Numbered from the stretch's first letter, positions 11,710-23,213 are shown. The stretch is 64,000 nt of DNA from Zygnema cylindricum (GCA_037447655.1 JBBHKE010001023.1:62001-126000); one strand, 5' to 3'. Translations and numbers: made by a program. Notes: generated by a model not told the origin, from the sequence alone.

Positions 11710-12055
11710 ATATACTAACCCGCGAAGTGAGAAGAGAATATGGAGAGATTTTCTGTAGGTTATTTTCTGGTGTAGGTGCTATTATTCTGAAAAACGAGGA
11801 GAGAATATGGAGAGGTTTTCTGTAGGTTATTGTCTGGGATAAGTGCTATTATGCTGGAAAGTGAAGTGAGAATATGGTGAGATTTTCTGTAGGTTCTTTT
11901 CTGGGATTGGTGCTATTAGGAAAGGGAGAATATAGTATTCTGGAAAGTGAAAAGAGAATGTGGAGGTTTTCTGTCGGTTTTTGTTTTGGATAAGTGCTAT
12001 TAGGAAGCGAGAATATAATATGCTGGAAAGAAGAAGAAAGTTTGAAGAGGTTTTC
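11710..12055. repeat. Imperfect minisatellite, four units of 66-90 bp, in phosphatase leader region
   Basis: Four units share GAGAATATGGAGAGGTTTTC, TGTAGGTTATTTTCTGG and AAGTGCTATTA. Unit length varies through small insertions. The repeat lies 240-580 bases upstream of the phosphatase start codon, where the 5' leader or promoter should be. Confidence 0.7.
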
Positions 12056-12294
12056 TTTTTTAATCTGACGTTGTGTCAGGGCATCTGTTTTGCAGGTTTG
12101 GAAAGACTCTCTGTTTGGCAGGCAGCTCTCCGTTTATGATTGACAGTATCTCAGCAAGTGATGTGTTTTGCGACTTGAAATATTTGTAAGGGTAACTACA
12201 TAGTGCCCTACGTTTGTAGGAGCCCTACATAGTTAAACTTACGGCTGTACTCTAAATTTTTAGGAGCCTTACCTAGTTTAACTTAGGGCTGTAC

Positions 12295-15200
12295 ATGGTT
12301 GCCTTTACAATGACAAAAGCTAGAGCTCGCAGGGCATCTGGAAGGAGCGTGCCTGCCACTGGAAAGGCGGTTGGTGCAGCTAAACGCCCTAAGAAGGGTT
12401 CTGCGGCTATGTCTCGATACCGGGGAACTGCTGCTGGAACACTCATAACATCATCATCGCGAAAACGCAGCCGTCTAGGTTCATTCATTGCCCTTTCTTT
12501 CTGTTTTTTTTGTGTGTGTTTTTTCTTTCCTGCCTAATGTTTCACCCTTAAATCATGCTGGCCTATCTTTACTGTTTAAGTCACGGCTGAAACTCAGCCA
12601 TAGGTTCACCCAGTGTCCCTTTTTTTTGTTTATTTAATTATTTTCTGCTTGTTGTTCAAATCTTTATCATGCTGGTCTATTGATGCGAGTGTTTTAAGGT
12701 AGCAGCTAAAGTTCATCCATGCCTTTTTTGTTGTTGTCCTTCATTTTTTTTTGTGCTTTCATTTCTTAGAGTTTAAACCTTTATCATGCAGGTTATGGAT
12801 GGAAGTGTTTAAGCTTTTTTGTTGTTGTTGAATTTGCTGCAGAGGATGTTCCACCAGATGCTGCGGTTAAAACAGCCCGTTCACGGTTTGTTTCTGTTTC
12901 AAAGGAAGTCACTGAGGGGGGTTCTCAATCAGAGAAGGTTCAATGTAACATTTCAGTTCCTTTGGCAGAAGCCACTGAGTCTTCTCTGCTAGTAAAGGTG
13001 GGTTATTGAGCTAACACTTATCTGGCTTGTTGATGGTTAAATGCCTTTATTGCTTAGGATAACCTAGCCTGTGAATTGAGAGCGTTAATAGCACTTGCCC
13101 TCTGAACATAAAATGGTGTAATTTATACTGTTTATTTTTTTCTTGATTTTATTTCCTTTTGAGGTTCATGATTCTTCACGTCATTTAAACTGGAAATAGA
13201 ATCGTGATTTACTCTGTAGTTTGCTAGGTGGAGAAATCTAGGTGAGCTCCTGAGGCACGTTTTTGTGAGTTGATGCGAGCTTTAGTTATTTTATTATCCA
13301 TAATGACTCATAAACGCTTTTGTATTGCAGGCTGATTTTGTCACGGAAAAGGAAAATAAGAACACAGTGGAGAATAAGAACTCAGGGAAGCAGCAACAGC
13401 TTTTGTCTGACAAAATCAACATGTTACCAGCACAGAGCTGCACTCCAACAGAAGAACAGGAAAAAGGCAGCCTCATGGCTGGCGTTCAGTCCCATAGCCA
13501 TTCGGCCCCTGACACTATTTTTTCTCCTACATACAGTATACCTCCAGCTTCTGCAAGCTCAGGTGAGATGCCTTTCAGGTGGTGTGAGTTGTTCAGGAAG
13601 CAACCTTTACGATTTGCTGTTTAATCACTGCTAAACTTTTCTAGGTTCATGTATTGAAGCCATCTTATGCTTTGAATGGTTTCAGTATTATTGTGGTTAC
13701 TATGGCTAACATTATTTCTTGCTATGTGCCAGGGAGATCGCACCATGGAGAAGCATCCAGAGTCTCAAATGCAGATCGCCATGTGATGGTAACAGGGAGC
13801 TCAGCAGCAGAACAAAGCACTGCTACGAGCCGAAACAAAGGGAAGCCAACTTTAGTTTTGTGTGCACAGTCAGAAAAAGCAACAAGAGAACAGAGTTCAA
13901 AGGAAATCCACAGTACGTCGGTTCTAGGAGAGGGAGAAACAGAGAACCTCGAGTTATTGTATGGCATGCAGGAATATGAGATTCTGCTTGTTGGACCTGC
14001 TGCCAGTGGAGTGCAAGCAGGAGCCGTGGCTTCTGCAGAGACGTTAGGTCACCAAACTGAGAGCAGACCACCTAGGGAGGGCACTCCTGAGGTTCAGATT
14101 GCAGAATCTGATAGTAAAGTGGTCAAGAAGTTAACGAAAATAGATACAAATATAGTTATTCCTTCTGACGTGGCAGAGTTGGAATGTCGTGATGAAGGAG
14201 GAGAGGAGGCCGTGCAGGATGATGATGATTATGATGATTTTGATCCATATCTCTTCATCAAAAGACTCCCCAGACTATCAGAGGTTGTTCCTTCTTGTCG
14301 GCCTCATTTATTACCAAAACAGACGCGAAGATGTCCACCGGTGACCCTAGTACTTGACCTTGATGGTAAGTGATTTTCCTTACCATTTCATTTTTTCAAG
14401 TTCCCTGCCAATGGTACACCGCGAATCGTAATTAGAGTAATGAAAAAATTAGAGGACAAAAACTTTAAAAAAAAATTATAGTAATTAACGCTAATTTATG
14501 TGATAGAGCTGTTTCAACTATGAAGTTTACTCTAATTTATTTAAGTACTCTAATTTGGCACGCTAATATCCTCTACTGTAAATAAGGTATTCATACAGAA
14601 TTTGGCAAAACGTACATTTTATCGTCACTATGACGTTTGCACTACGCGGTTTGTTAAGACGCAGTTACATGATAACGGCCTGTATTAAATCATTATTTGT
14701 ACTTTTTTACTTAATAAAGTACAATTTTGCACGGTCGGAGGTCGTCCGTACTCCACGTTATTTAAAACGAACCTATATTAGAATCGAAAACGCTAATTAA
14801 ACTTTACCTTAAATAGAATAATGAAAAAATTAGAATCAATTACTCTATTTCATGTGATAGAGTCGAAATTTTGAGCGACCGAATTAGAGTAATTTACTCT
14901 AATTACGATTCGCGGTGTAGTGGTATTGTTAATATGGTGGTTCATAAAAGTTGATGAAAGGAATGCGGTAGAAATAAGCGTCTGCTGATCAAGGTTCTCT
15001 GACATTGGTCGCACGCGGATGGTAACAGTTATTGAAAATCTTACCATCTGCATATCATACCATACCTCTGTTACCATTCGTCTATTAAATGTTCCTGTTT
15101 CTTTGTTTTGCCTGCCTTTTGCTTTAAAGCAGTAAGATGCTTGAATATTAGTTGGTTTTGTCAATTCAGCAACTTACAGTTTTTCCTTTTGCTTTTGCAG

Positions 15201-16011
15201 AAACTTTGGTGCATTCAACGTTAGAGCAGTGTCAGGATGCAGATTTCAGTTTTCCTGTCCACTTCAATAACCAGATGCATACTGTCTATGTACGCCGACG
15301 GCCTCATCTGGAGGCATTTATGGAACGAGTTGCTCAAATGTTTGAGATCATTGTATTCACAGCCAGTCAAGGAGTGTATGCTGAGCAGCTTCTGAACATT
15401 CTTGATCCACAAAGAAGACTCATACGCCATCGTATCTTCCGAGATTCTTGTGTTTATGTGGAGGGAAATTATTTGAAGGATCTTTCTATCCTTGGGCGTG
15501 ACTTGTCAAAGGTGGCGATTGTTGATAATTCACCACAGGTATGCACATCCTATTCTATGATTTTGCGTTACTGGCAGACTGATTGCATGCGGAGTGTTTG
15601 GGTACCAGTTTGGGATGTTTTTTGATTCACGACACTGATTAGTTGTTAAAAGGTGGCACATACAAGGTGGCATAATGGTTGAGAGGGTGATATTGTGTCC
15701 CATCAGAATACTACGGTATAGCATCTTTTTAAGCAGGAAGTATTTTGTTGACATGAATCATATGCTTCGTCTTTGAAATTATAGTGTTACGTGGCTGTTG
15801 GTTATTGCAGGCCTTTGGTTTTCAGGTAGATAATGGCATCCCTATCGAAAGCTGGTTCGATGACAAGTCAGACTCTGCTCTGCTTTTTCTTCTCCCGTTT
15901 CTGGAAACGTTAGTGGGTGTTGACGACGTCCGACCAGTCATTGCAAAAAAGTTCAACTTGAGGGACAGAATAGCTGCTGCAGAGGAGCCTCCAAGTCTAC
16001 TCCTGCGTTAG
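12295..16011 (+). CDS. SCP1-like small phosphatase (FCP1/HAD family, SSP4-type), six exons
   Basis: Probable Mg-dependent phosphoserine phosphatase of the HAD superfamily. Plant relatives (SSP4/SSP5 group) act on the RNA polymerase II CTD in the nucleus. Exons are 12295-12478, 12843-12997, 13331-13562, 13733-14365, 15201-15538 and 15811-16011. Every junction is GT/AG and in phase, giving 580 residues. The N-terminus is basic ([14 protein letters not shown]), likely nuclear targeting. A low-complexity middle leads to TIFSP, an acidic run and [13 protein letters not shown], then the FCP1 domain with catalytic DLDET at residues 399-403. [22 protein letters not shown]-like [27 protein letters not shown] and PIESWFDD follow. 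Intron 4 splits the DLDET codons and carries a MITE. A second in-frame ATG at 12310 is an alternative start. Confidence 0.92.
14415..14919. mobile_element. TA-flanked MITE, 505 bp, in phosphatase intron 4
   Basis: The inverted repeats are perfect for 24 bases inside the TA borders. The left begins CACCGCGAATCGTAATTAG and the right ends CTAATTACGATTCGCGGTG. Both are flanked by TA. A second copy with the same internal sequence is at 18,867-19,372. It has no coding capacity. Confidence 0.9.
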
Positions 16012-17312
16012 GTCATGCTCTGTTATTTTGGTAAATGTTCCAAAGTACATTTTTTTTGAGAGATTGGTGATACTATTTGCTATGTGGAGCTTGCACAAGG
16101 GAGAACAATAAGCAGCGGATTATTGTGTATATTGTGGACCTGTGGAAGAGCTGCAATTTAGGTGAATCTGCTTTTTACAATGCTTTAAGAGGGAGATATA
16201 CTGCATGCCAGGCTAGATTCGCATAGAAATCTCCGAGGATAAGAGTTTTCAAAAAATCGCTAAGTAGAAGAATTTCAGTTTGCGGAGAGAGAGAGAGCTT
16301 TGTTTAGGGAAAGTTTGGAAACGTCCATGTGTGGATGTTAGGAGAGACATGGGAGCATAGTTTTCGTGGGTGGATGGGGGATGTGTGTTTGTGTCCACCT
16401 TTCCTTTCGTTGTATGGAGGAAGGTTTTGTATATTGGTCTTTAAGTTGTAACAAGTCGATAGTTTGTTGTTGCTGGCAGAAATTTTAGGGTTTTTAGGGG
16501 AGCGATTTCGAGAGCCATGGCTTTGGATAACAGTATGGAAGACATGTGGTTCGAAATGCTTGGGTTAGGTTTCATGGATGACGTGTATAACCAAAAGATG
16601 GCTAAATATTTGAAATTGACGCTCTTTTTCTATGTAAGATAATTTGTGCCTCGGCTTTTTTTTTAACCTTTGGAGTGTTCAAGTTGTCTTTGTTTTTTTA
16701 TTGAGTGTAAAGTTTGTGTTTGTGATTTCTTGTCAGTTTAGATTCTTGTGTTGATTGTTTTTGAAAGTTGATGATGCCTGAGTACAATGTGTGTATCTCT
16801 GAGGGGGTAATCATAGTTTTTTGTGTAATCAAATGTATGTGAATTGAATTCATTTCGCTGCAAGAAAGATTCCTTCCATAGACGTTATGAAAAACGTGCG
16901 ATCCATGAAATTGTTTAAAACGGAACTGATTTTCACATCAGTCATAGAAAACAGTGTTACAGAACCTCCGGACAATTTCATTCTAGCCACGTATGCAGTG
17001 GCCACTAAAGATAGACCATGGATATGGTGGATTTTTATGTTAGTTTGACAGCAAAAGGATATCTACAATGACCTTGGATGATCAGAGGCATCATTATCGG
17101 AGGTGTATGATAATTAATAATTATAATGGTAAATAAAATTGTGAAGTTAGATCTTTTCAGTTCTTGCATCCTCTTCTTGATATCGTTTACATATGGTGTG
17201 GACCGTCATATACTTGGTGGTAGTACCTTCAACACTATTGCTTGTTAGTTTGGTGACGCCTAGTCCTAAATATTTTAGGCCAGCCCCTAAACTTTAGATT
17301 TGGCGGTGTGAC
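16012..17312. other. 3' UTR and downstream flank of the phosphatase gene
   Basis: The sequence after the stop codon is T-rich with GA-repeat patches. A 41-codon frame from the ATG at 16516 (MALDNSMEDMWFEMLGLGF...) ends in a GTAAGA that could be a splice donor. I cannot identify it or connect it to a further exon. No other gene signal is visible. Confidence 0.45.
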
Positions 17313-17541
17313 TACACCGTATATCGCTATTAGTGTTAATGTTTTTTTTGGCGCTTTAAACATCTTTTCTCTGTACATGCTTGTCGGATTATGGATCTCA
17401 CGGCTGCGACTGAAAGCCAAGATTTCCACCTTACCATTGGCGGTCTCCATGTGAAAAACGGACAAGTGTGTACGGAGATAAGATGTTTTAAGTGGCGAAA
17501 AAATCAAAAAATTATAAACACTAATAGGGATACAAGGCGTA
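17313..17541. mobile_element. B-type MITE, about 229 bp, imperfect ends
   Basis: The left end is TA then CACCGTATATCGCTATTAG. The right end is the imperfect complement, CACTAATAGGGATACAAGGCG then TA. The internal inverted blocks AACATCTTTTCTCCGTACA and its complement make most of the element one large palindrome. Confidence 0.75.
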
Positions 17542-17728
17542 CTGTTCTTTTTCTCTCTCTTGTAAAATAGAGGGAGTATAGGGAGTATAGATACTCCCTT
17601 GTACCCAGAATTCGGGTGATTGACACATCGCGAGGATAAAGCCGTTGACTTTTCTTGACCCTGCGGTCTCTACTCAGTCTCTCTCTTTTTTTTTTGTCAA
17701 GGCTACGCAAGACAATTCCAGTTTAGCG

Positions 17729-17830
17729 TACACTGCCCATCGTTATTAACGTTGAGAATTTTATTAGTGTTAATCCGAAATTAGGCTATATGAAGATACG
17801 TGGCAGATTATAGTCCACTATCTTAAACTA
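17729..17830. mobile_element. Truncated C-type MITE fragment
   Basis: TA then CACTGCCCATCGTTATTAACG matches the left end of the 4,221-4,440 element. An internal ACGTGGCAGATTATAGTCCA is shared with it in inverse order. No right terminus is present. Confidence 0.5.
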
Positions 17831-17867
17831 TTTTATAAGTTCCGGTCAAAAAAAGTCACGATCGAAC

Positions 17868-18479
17868 TACACCGTTTATCGCTATTAGTGTTGATCATTT
17901 TTTTGCCGCTTAAAACAACTTTTCTCCGTACAAACCTGTCCGATTTTCAATTTGCGACAGCCAATTGGAAGCTGAGAATCTTACCTTTCCATCGCCACCG
18001 TGAAATCCACAATCTGACATGTGTGCACGGAGAAAAGATGGTTTAAGTGGCGATTTTTTTTTTTAACATTACAGTTATAGCTAGTGTTGGGTATCGAGGA
18101 CCTTTTGCCGAAATTCGATATATATATCGAATTTCAGGTACCCGATAATCGATATATGGCTTCGATATATCGAAAACCAAATCATCGCGATATATCGCCG
18201 ATATATCGCCAATATATCGTATCGCCGATATATCGAGGCGTTAATTTTTTTTTATTTTTTTTCCCAAACCAGCGGTATCCTACTATTTTCCGTATGATTT
18301 TCCGTACTAGGACTGTACGGACACCCAGTTTTTGCGATATATATCGCGATAATTTATGTTGGTCCCGGTACGATATATCAAGGAATCTGCTCGATCGATA
18401 TTCGATATATCGAATATCGAAAATATCGCGATATGAATTTACCCGATACCCAACACTAGTTATAGCGATTCGCGGTGTA
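17868..18479. mobile_element. B-type MITE interrupted by a nested hAT-like MITE
   Basis: The left end is TA then CACCGTTTATCGCTATTAG. The right end is TTATAGCGATTCGCGGTG then TA. Internal arms (AACAACTTTTCTCCGTACA and complement) match the other B-type copies. The extra length comes from an insertion at 18,082-18,458 that carries its own target duplication. Confidence 0.82.
18082..18458. mobile_element. hAT-type MITE, 377 bp, 8-bp target duplication
   Basis: The inverted repeats TAGTGTTGGGTATCG and CGATACCCAACACTA (reading with one offset base) bound the element. The direct repeat GTTATAGC sits on both sides (18,074-18,081 and 18,459-18,466), the 8-bp duplication of hAT transposition. The body is dense in GATATATCG palindromes. 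There is no transposase. It is nested inside the TA-flanked MITE, so it inserted later. Confidence 0.85.
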
Positions 18480-18489
18480 GTGTTACTAA

Positions 18490-18832
18490 CATAGTTCAAA
18501 AGTAGGTGAAAGTAGGCGCATACAATATGCCTATTGTATGCAAAACATACAATATGACCTTAAGACCCATATTGTATTCGGACCTATTCGGACCAATTAA
18601 AACATGAGGGACCAAATTTTTTAATTTACACCGTCAGATTCAGAGGATCGGACGGTCGCTGATCAAAGTAACGATCTAAGAAGATCACATGAAATTAACA
18701 CAACTTACGATAAAGGCGCCGACCAAAGGCCTACCATAAAAATCATAGTTTAAAAGTAGGTGAAAGTAGGCCCATACAATATGCCTATTGTACGCAAAAC
18801 ATACAATATGACCTTAAGACCCATATTGTATT
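18490..18832. repeat. Pair of 89-bp direct repeats (TRIM-like candidate)
   Basis: CATAGTT.AAAAGTAGGTGAA and the rest of an 89-base block occur at 18,490-18,578 and again at 18,744-18,832 with four or so differences, 254 bases apart. The spacing resembles a miniature LTR element. I see no primer-binding site or TG/CA ends, so a simple segmental duplication is equally possible. Confidence 0.55.
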
Positions 18833-18866
18833 GGTTCCGGTCAAAAAAGTCACGACCGAACTACAG

Positions 18867-19372
18867 TACACCGCGCATCGTAATTAGAGTAATGAAAAAA
18901 TTAGAGTAAAAAATGAGAAAAAAATAATTAGAGTAATTTACTCTAATTTATGTGATAGAACTGTTTCAAAAGAGGAATTTACTCTAATTTATGCGGTGTA
19001 CTCTAATTTGGCAAGCTAATATCCTCTACTGTAAATAAGGTATTCGTACAGAATCTGACAAAACGTACAGTTTATCGTCACTATGACGTTTGCACTACGT
19101 GGTTTGTTAAAACGAAGTTACATGATAATGGCCTGTATTAAATCATTATTTGTACTTTTTTACTTATAAAAGTACAATTTTGCACGGTCGTACTTCGTCC
19201 GTACTCCACACTATTTAAAATGAACATATATTAGAATAAAAAACGCTAATTAAACCTTACCTTAAATAGCATAATGAAAAAATTAGAATCGGTTACTCTA
19301 TTTGATGTCATAGAGTCGAAATTTCGAGCGACCGAATTAGAGTAATTTACTCTAATTACGATTCGCGGTGTA
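18867..19372. mobile_element. TA-flanked MITE, 506 bp, second copy of the intron element
   Basis: The left end is TA, CACCGCGCATCGTAATTAGAG and the right end is CTCTAATTACGATTCGCGGTG, TA. The interior aligns with the 14,415-14,919 copy through ATTTGTACTTTTTTACTTA and GGTATTC.TACAGAAT, with scattered substitutions. Confidence 0.88.
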
Positions 19373-20521
19373 CTGTACTGTAGTGCTACTAACTGTTAAC
19401 GATGGGTTAACGATGTACTGCACTGTAGCTTTGGTGGCTGGCGTACTTTTGCACCGCCAATTTTAAGTAAAAAATATGATCGTATTCGTACACAATTCGT
19501 ACACTTTCTTCCATGGTTTTTACTTTCACGACTTTGCGACGATTTTGAATGGGCGAGAAATAAAACCAACGCGGTGAAATCGTAGCCGTGCCTTTTGGGT
19601 AATAAGCATGGTTCTCGCCGTGTGAAAGATCTGGCCACGCCGGCCTTGGACGGCCAGCCCATGCCAGCCGACACTTACACGTGCGAAAATTGCAGCGACC
19701 GCGTGACTGCAAGTCTTCTCGCGGCTTGTGCCGAACTTCCATTTTTCGGTATCCGTATCGGTATTGGTTTGCCGATGGAGTTTCCGTACGACGACCGGAA
19801 GAATTGGATGAGTTTCTCCGTACTTTATTTATGGTTGACGTCCATTCGGGAGGAGTAGCTAATGGGAGTATTCTTGCTTCTCTTCTCTTTTTTTCGTTTG
19901 CCATGCACGGAGTTGGTTTACCGCCGCGCTCTGGTAATAATGTCTTGGTTTTTTTGCTTCTCTCCTTACTCCTTTTTATTGTCAGTGTTTATTGGTTGCT
20001 TCATAGCGAGTGGCGGGTTTTAGGGGTTTGCTTTAGTAGTTTTTAGCTACGGAATTTCGACTCTATAGTTTTTGTTTTGGATGCGCTATTTTATTGTTCT
20101 TTCTGTGCTTGCTTGTCCCTTTAAAAACATGACAGCTTGCCCTTTCAACCTGTTTTAATTTTTAAAATGTTTCCGACTCGCGTTCGGTTGCCTTTCTATT
20201 TGATGTTCCTACATGTTCTAATGGTTTACCATTGTGCCTGTTTAATAAAGTCTTACGGTTTTACACTTTGCTAGTACAACCACAACTCCCAAAGCTGTCT
20301 ATAAGTGGACAGCAGAAAGGGAATTAGTCTTTGTTTGTGAAACAAAGTACTCAGAATGACTTAGTTGAGGGATGAAAAAAGGCAATCACTTTTGAAAATC
20401 TGGCAACAACATTCTCGTTTTCGAGCGAATCGATTGTTCTTGTAACCATGACAACCAGAAAACTGGGAACGACTTATAATCCAGTAATTTGAGTGGTGCT
20501 TAGGGCAGATTGTTAGGTCAG
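19373..20521. other. Intergenic stretch with a GC-richer patch, no gene recognised
   Basis: From 19,560 to 19,860 base composition rises and open frames occur in several phases on both strands. None gives a known domain, and no consistent splice sites are evident. It could be a promoter or leader region of an unrecognised gene. Confidence 0.35.
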
Positions 20522-20770
20522 TACACAGTGAATCGCTTGTAGTGTTAGTATCTTTTTAGCCCATTAAAACATATTTTCTCCATACACACGCGTCCGATCT
20601 ATGATTAGAGACCACCAATCGGAAGGTGAGAACCTGGTCTTTCAATCGGAACTGTTGAGAACCTGGTCTTTCAATCGGAACTGTTGGATTTTCAATCCGA
20701 CAAGTGTGCAACGAGAAAAAAGTTTTAAGCGTCTACAAGAGCATTTACACTAGAAGCGATTCACGGTGTA
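20522..20770. mobile_element. B-type MITE with internal duplication
   Basis: The left end is TA, CACAGTGAATCGCTTGTAGTG. The right end is CACTAGAAGCGATTCACGGTG, TA. Inside, a 30-base block starting GAGAACCTGGTCTTTCAATC is directly duplicated. The body matches the fragment at 9.74-9.94 kb. Confidence 0.75.
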
Positions 20771-21710
20771 CCTTGCAACCTGGATCTATACCTTATTTTC
20801 TTGTCCAATACACTGAGCCAGGAAATTTAAGCATCAATTGTGACAAGCAGGTTGTATATGACACTGTTGTCTTTTAGCCTTACCTTATCATGGTAATTAC
20901 AATGATATGACATACAGGATAAAATTGTGATAGGTAAAACATTCTTTCATGAGAAGACATTATTCACAAAGGAAAAATGAATGCAGTTAATCCCAATACC
21001 TGGCATAACTGATAAGAGCATGAACCCATTTCTCCATAGTACAGTAAAACTCCAATGTTCTCGAAAGCTCTCGATATAAAAAAGTTAACAAGAGAAAAAT
21101 ATTTCACGCCTGATATAATGTGAAAAACTATCCAATCTCCCTCCAAAATTCGGCCTCCTAACGACAGAAAAAAATAAAATAAGCAAACTCCTCCCTACAG
21201 TAATTACAGCACCACTAATAGTCATGCAAGTCTCAAGAGGAAAATAAAATTTTCCAGCTAAAGCACTTTCCCTGTAGTAGGAAACAAGTCAATAAACTAT
21301 TTGTAATGTTGCTTTCATTATTATCATTTACCTCAACTTTAACATTTTCAATTAGATCAATCATAACATCTTCATATTTTCGAACTTCACACTGTATTCC
21401 ACACATAATGCTCAAACTTTTCCACGCTATACCCATAACTTTCCTGATCTCTAGATATTTCCTTCTAATACCTGTTCCAATTACAATGCAAACTGCCAGG
21501 TTTGACAAAACCCGGGCATATACCAACTAGCGACAAACAGTATTTTACCTACGGATAGAAAAAAAAGGACTCAATCCCGCTATATCTCAACAAAGAGTCC
21601 TCATTTGAACAAAGAGTTCTCCACTGAAAAAAGAGTCCTCCAATGGACAAAGAGTCCTCGAATAGACAAAGTCCTCCAATGAACCAAGTGGGTTTTCAAA
21701 GGACAAGTGT
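20771..21710. other. Non-coding stretch, likely 3' flank of the minus-strand gene
   Basis: The sequence is AT-rich. GAGTCCTC-type short repeats occur at about 21,590-21,670. Open frames at 21,233-21,530 overlap on both strands and look spurious. Confidence 0.35.
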
Positions 21711-22879
21711 TTAACTAACTTGCTGGGTCAAATTTGGATCCACTGATGGTATAATCTCCTGTTGTTCCACTTGATCAGGTACAACTTCAGGAGCAGTAAT
21801 CTCTGGATCAGCTTGTTCAGGTTGAGCCTCCTTCAACTCCGGATTTGAAACCTCCGTTTCTAAACCGATAACCTGTCAAGAGGGAGAGGGCAATCGAGAG
21901 GGAGAGAGGAGGAGAGGGAGGCGAAAGGAAGAGAAAGAGGAAGAAGAAGAAGAGGACAACGAGGAAGAGGAATAAGAAAAAGAATACGAGCAATAAATAA
22001 ATAATCGCCTGCTTTCAAAAAGAAAAACAGCTTATGACACCACCCTTATTTCTAATCCCCGTGTTCAAAAATCAATCAGATGGCCTTATAGTGTTGGAAT
22101 GGTGCGGCCGAATGGAAGGTAACAAGAATGAAAGATAGAGCCTTGAGTGGACACTTGGCGTTCACTAATTTGACTTAATAATAATTTGGATATGTTTTGT
22201 AATGATGTGGATGAGCAGGCCCCTCCGTACCATTTACAATGGACCATGTTACATAACCCTGACCAACTTCGCTAGAGTCATAAAGCAGAGAAAAGTACAA
22301 AGAGGGTAATAAACCAAAGGAATCAAAGGAGAGGACTTACCCCACGTTCGAGGCTCTCCTCAAGGCCTACCATGTTGTCTTCTTCTCTTGGTGCCTGGAT
22401 TATGATCTGCCATGATACATTTCCACCTCAAACCACAGTATGAGGGATAGTTCTCAAACATAGAAAAAGCTCTAGCAACTCCATTGGAAAAACAACCCAG
22501 GTTCCAAACCTTCAACCAAAGAATCATCTACAAGAACCTTGTCAGTCGATATTGCTCATGCACATGACATCAAACATAGCAACAGTTTTTTTGCCCAACA
22601 TTTTTAATTTAGAAACAAACAGCTAAATTCAGTACACTAACTGCACAAAGAACTGACACTCATCCGACTAACCCACATTGACTTAGCTAGCTCGGCCTAG
22701 TTAGCTTGGCTAGCTTAAGATTCCAGGTGAACTCGAAACTGCTTTGTAGAGTTTTCAGAGTTTCTTAATGTTTTTTAAGGTTTTTAAGGCCTTTGATTTT
22801 TTAAGGTTACCTGTTGTTGATGAAGCATGTGTGGTTGCTGGGGCATAACTGGGCCTGGGCTTTTTGTGAGATCCCTCAA
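21711..22879 (-). CDS. 3' exons of an unidentified Gln/Pro/Glu-rich protein, cut by gap
   Basis: I do not recognise this gene. Three minus-strand exon candidates join in phase with GT/AG borders: 22,811 to at least 22,879 (SPGPVMPQQPHMLHQQQ, then donor GTAACC), 22,341-22,406 (IIIQAPREEDNMVGLEESL, donor GTAAGT) and 21,711-21,872 (VIGLETEVSNPELKEAQPEQ to NLTQQVS and stop TAA). The composition is Gln-, Pro- and Glu-rich, as in disordered tails of transcription-related proteins. Further 5' exons would lie beyond the 10-N gap, where the assembly instead shows satellite. The exon model is inference from codon phase and splice sites only. Confidence 0.5.
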
Positions 22880-22889
22880 NNNNNNNNNN
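22880..22889. other. Assembly gap of 10 Ns
   Basis: Ten N characters separate the last exon-like sequence from the satellite. The true distance across the gap is unknown. Confidence 1.
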
Positions 22890-23213
22890 TTAACAATGAA
22901 TTTAATGTGTTAGTATTCGCTATTGTCCTTAAGTATGGATTTAATGTGTTTATCAATCGTTATTGTTCTTAACAATGGATTTTATGTGTTTGTCACTTAC
23001 TATTGTACTTAACAATAGATTTAATGTGTTTGATAATCGCGATTGTCCTTAACAATGGATTGAGTGTTTTTGTAATCGCTATTGTCCTTAACAATGGATT
23101 TCATGTGTTTTACAATGGTGAATGTTCTTAACAATGGAATTGATGTGTTTGTCAATCGTTATTGTACTTAACAATAGATTTAAAGTGTTTGACGATCGCT
23201 ATTGTTCTTAACA
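22890..23213. repeat. Variant 40-bp satellite flank, about eight copies
   Basis: Units resemble TTAACAATGGATTTAATGTG followed by TTTGTCAATCGCTATTGTCC, period 40. This is the same length as the main satellite but a different sequence outside TAACAAT and the ATCGCTA-like core. The main array follows without a break. Confidence 0.9.

Noticed and set aside
12273-12488. Minus-strand frame of 71 codons
   Set aside because: It is the shadow of phosphatase exon 1, whose plus-strand splice phase is confirmed.
18084-18499. Open frames of 136 and 105 codons
   Set aside because: They are made of repeated ATATCG triplets within the palindromic hAT MITE.
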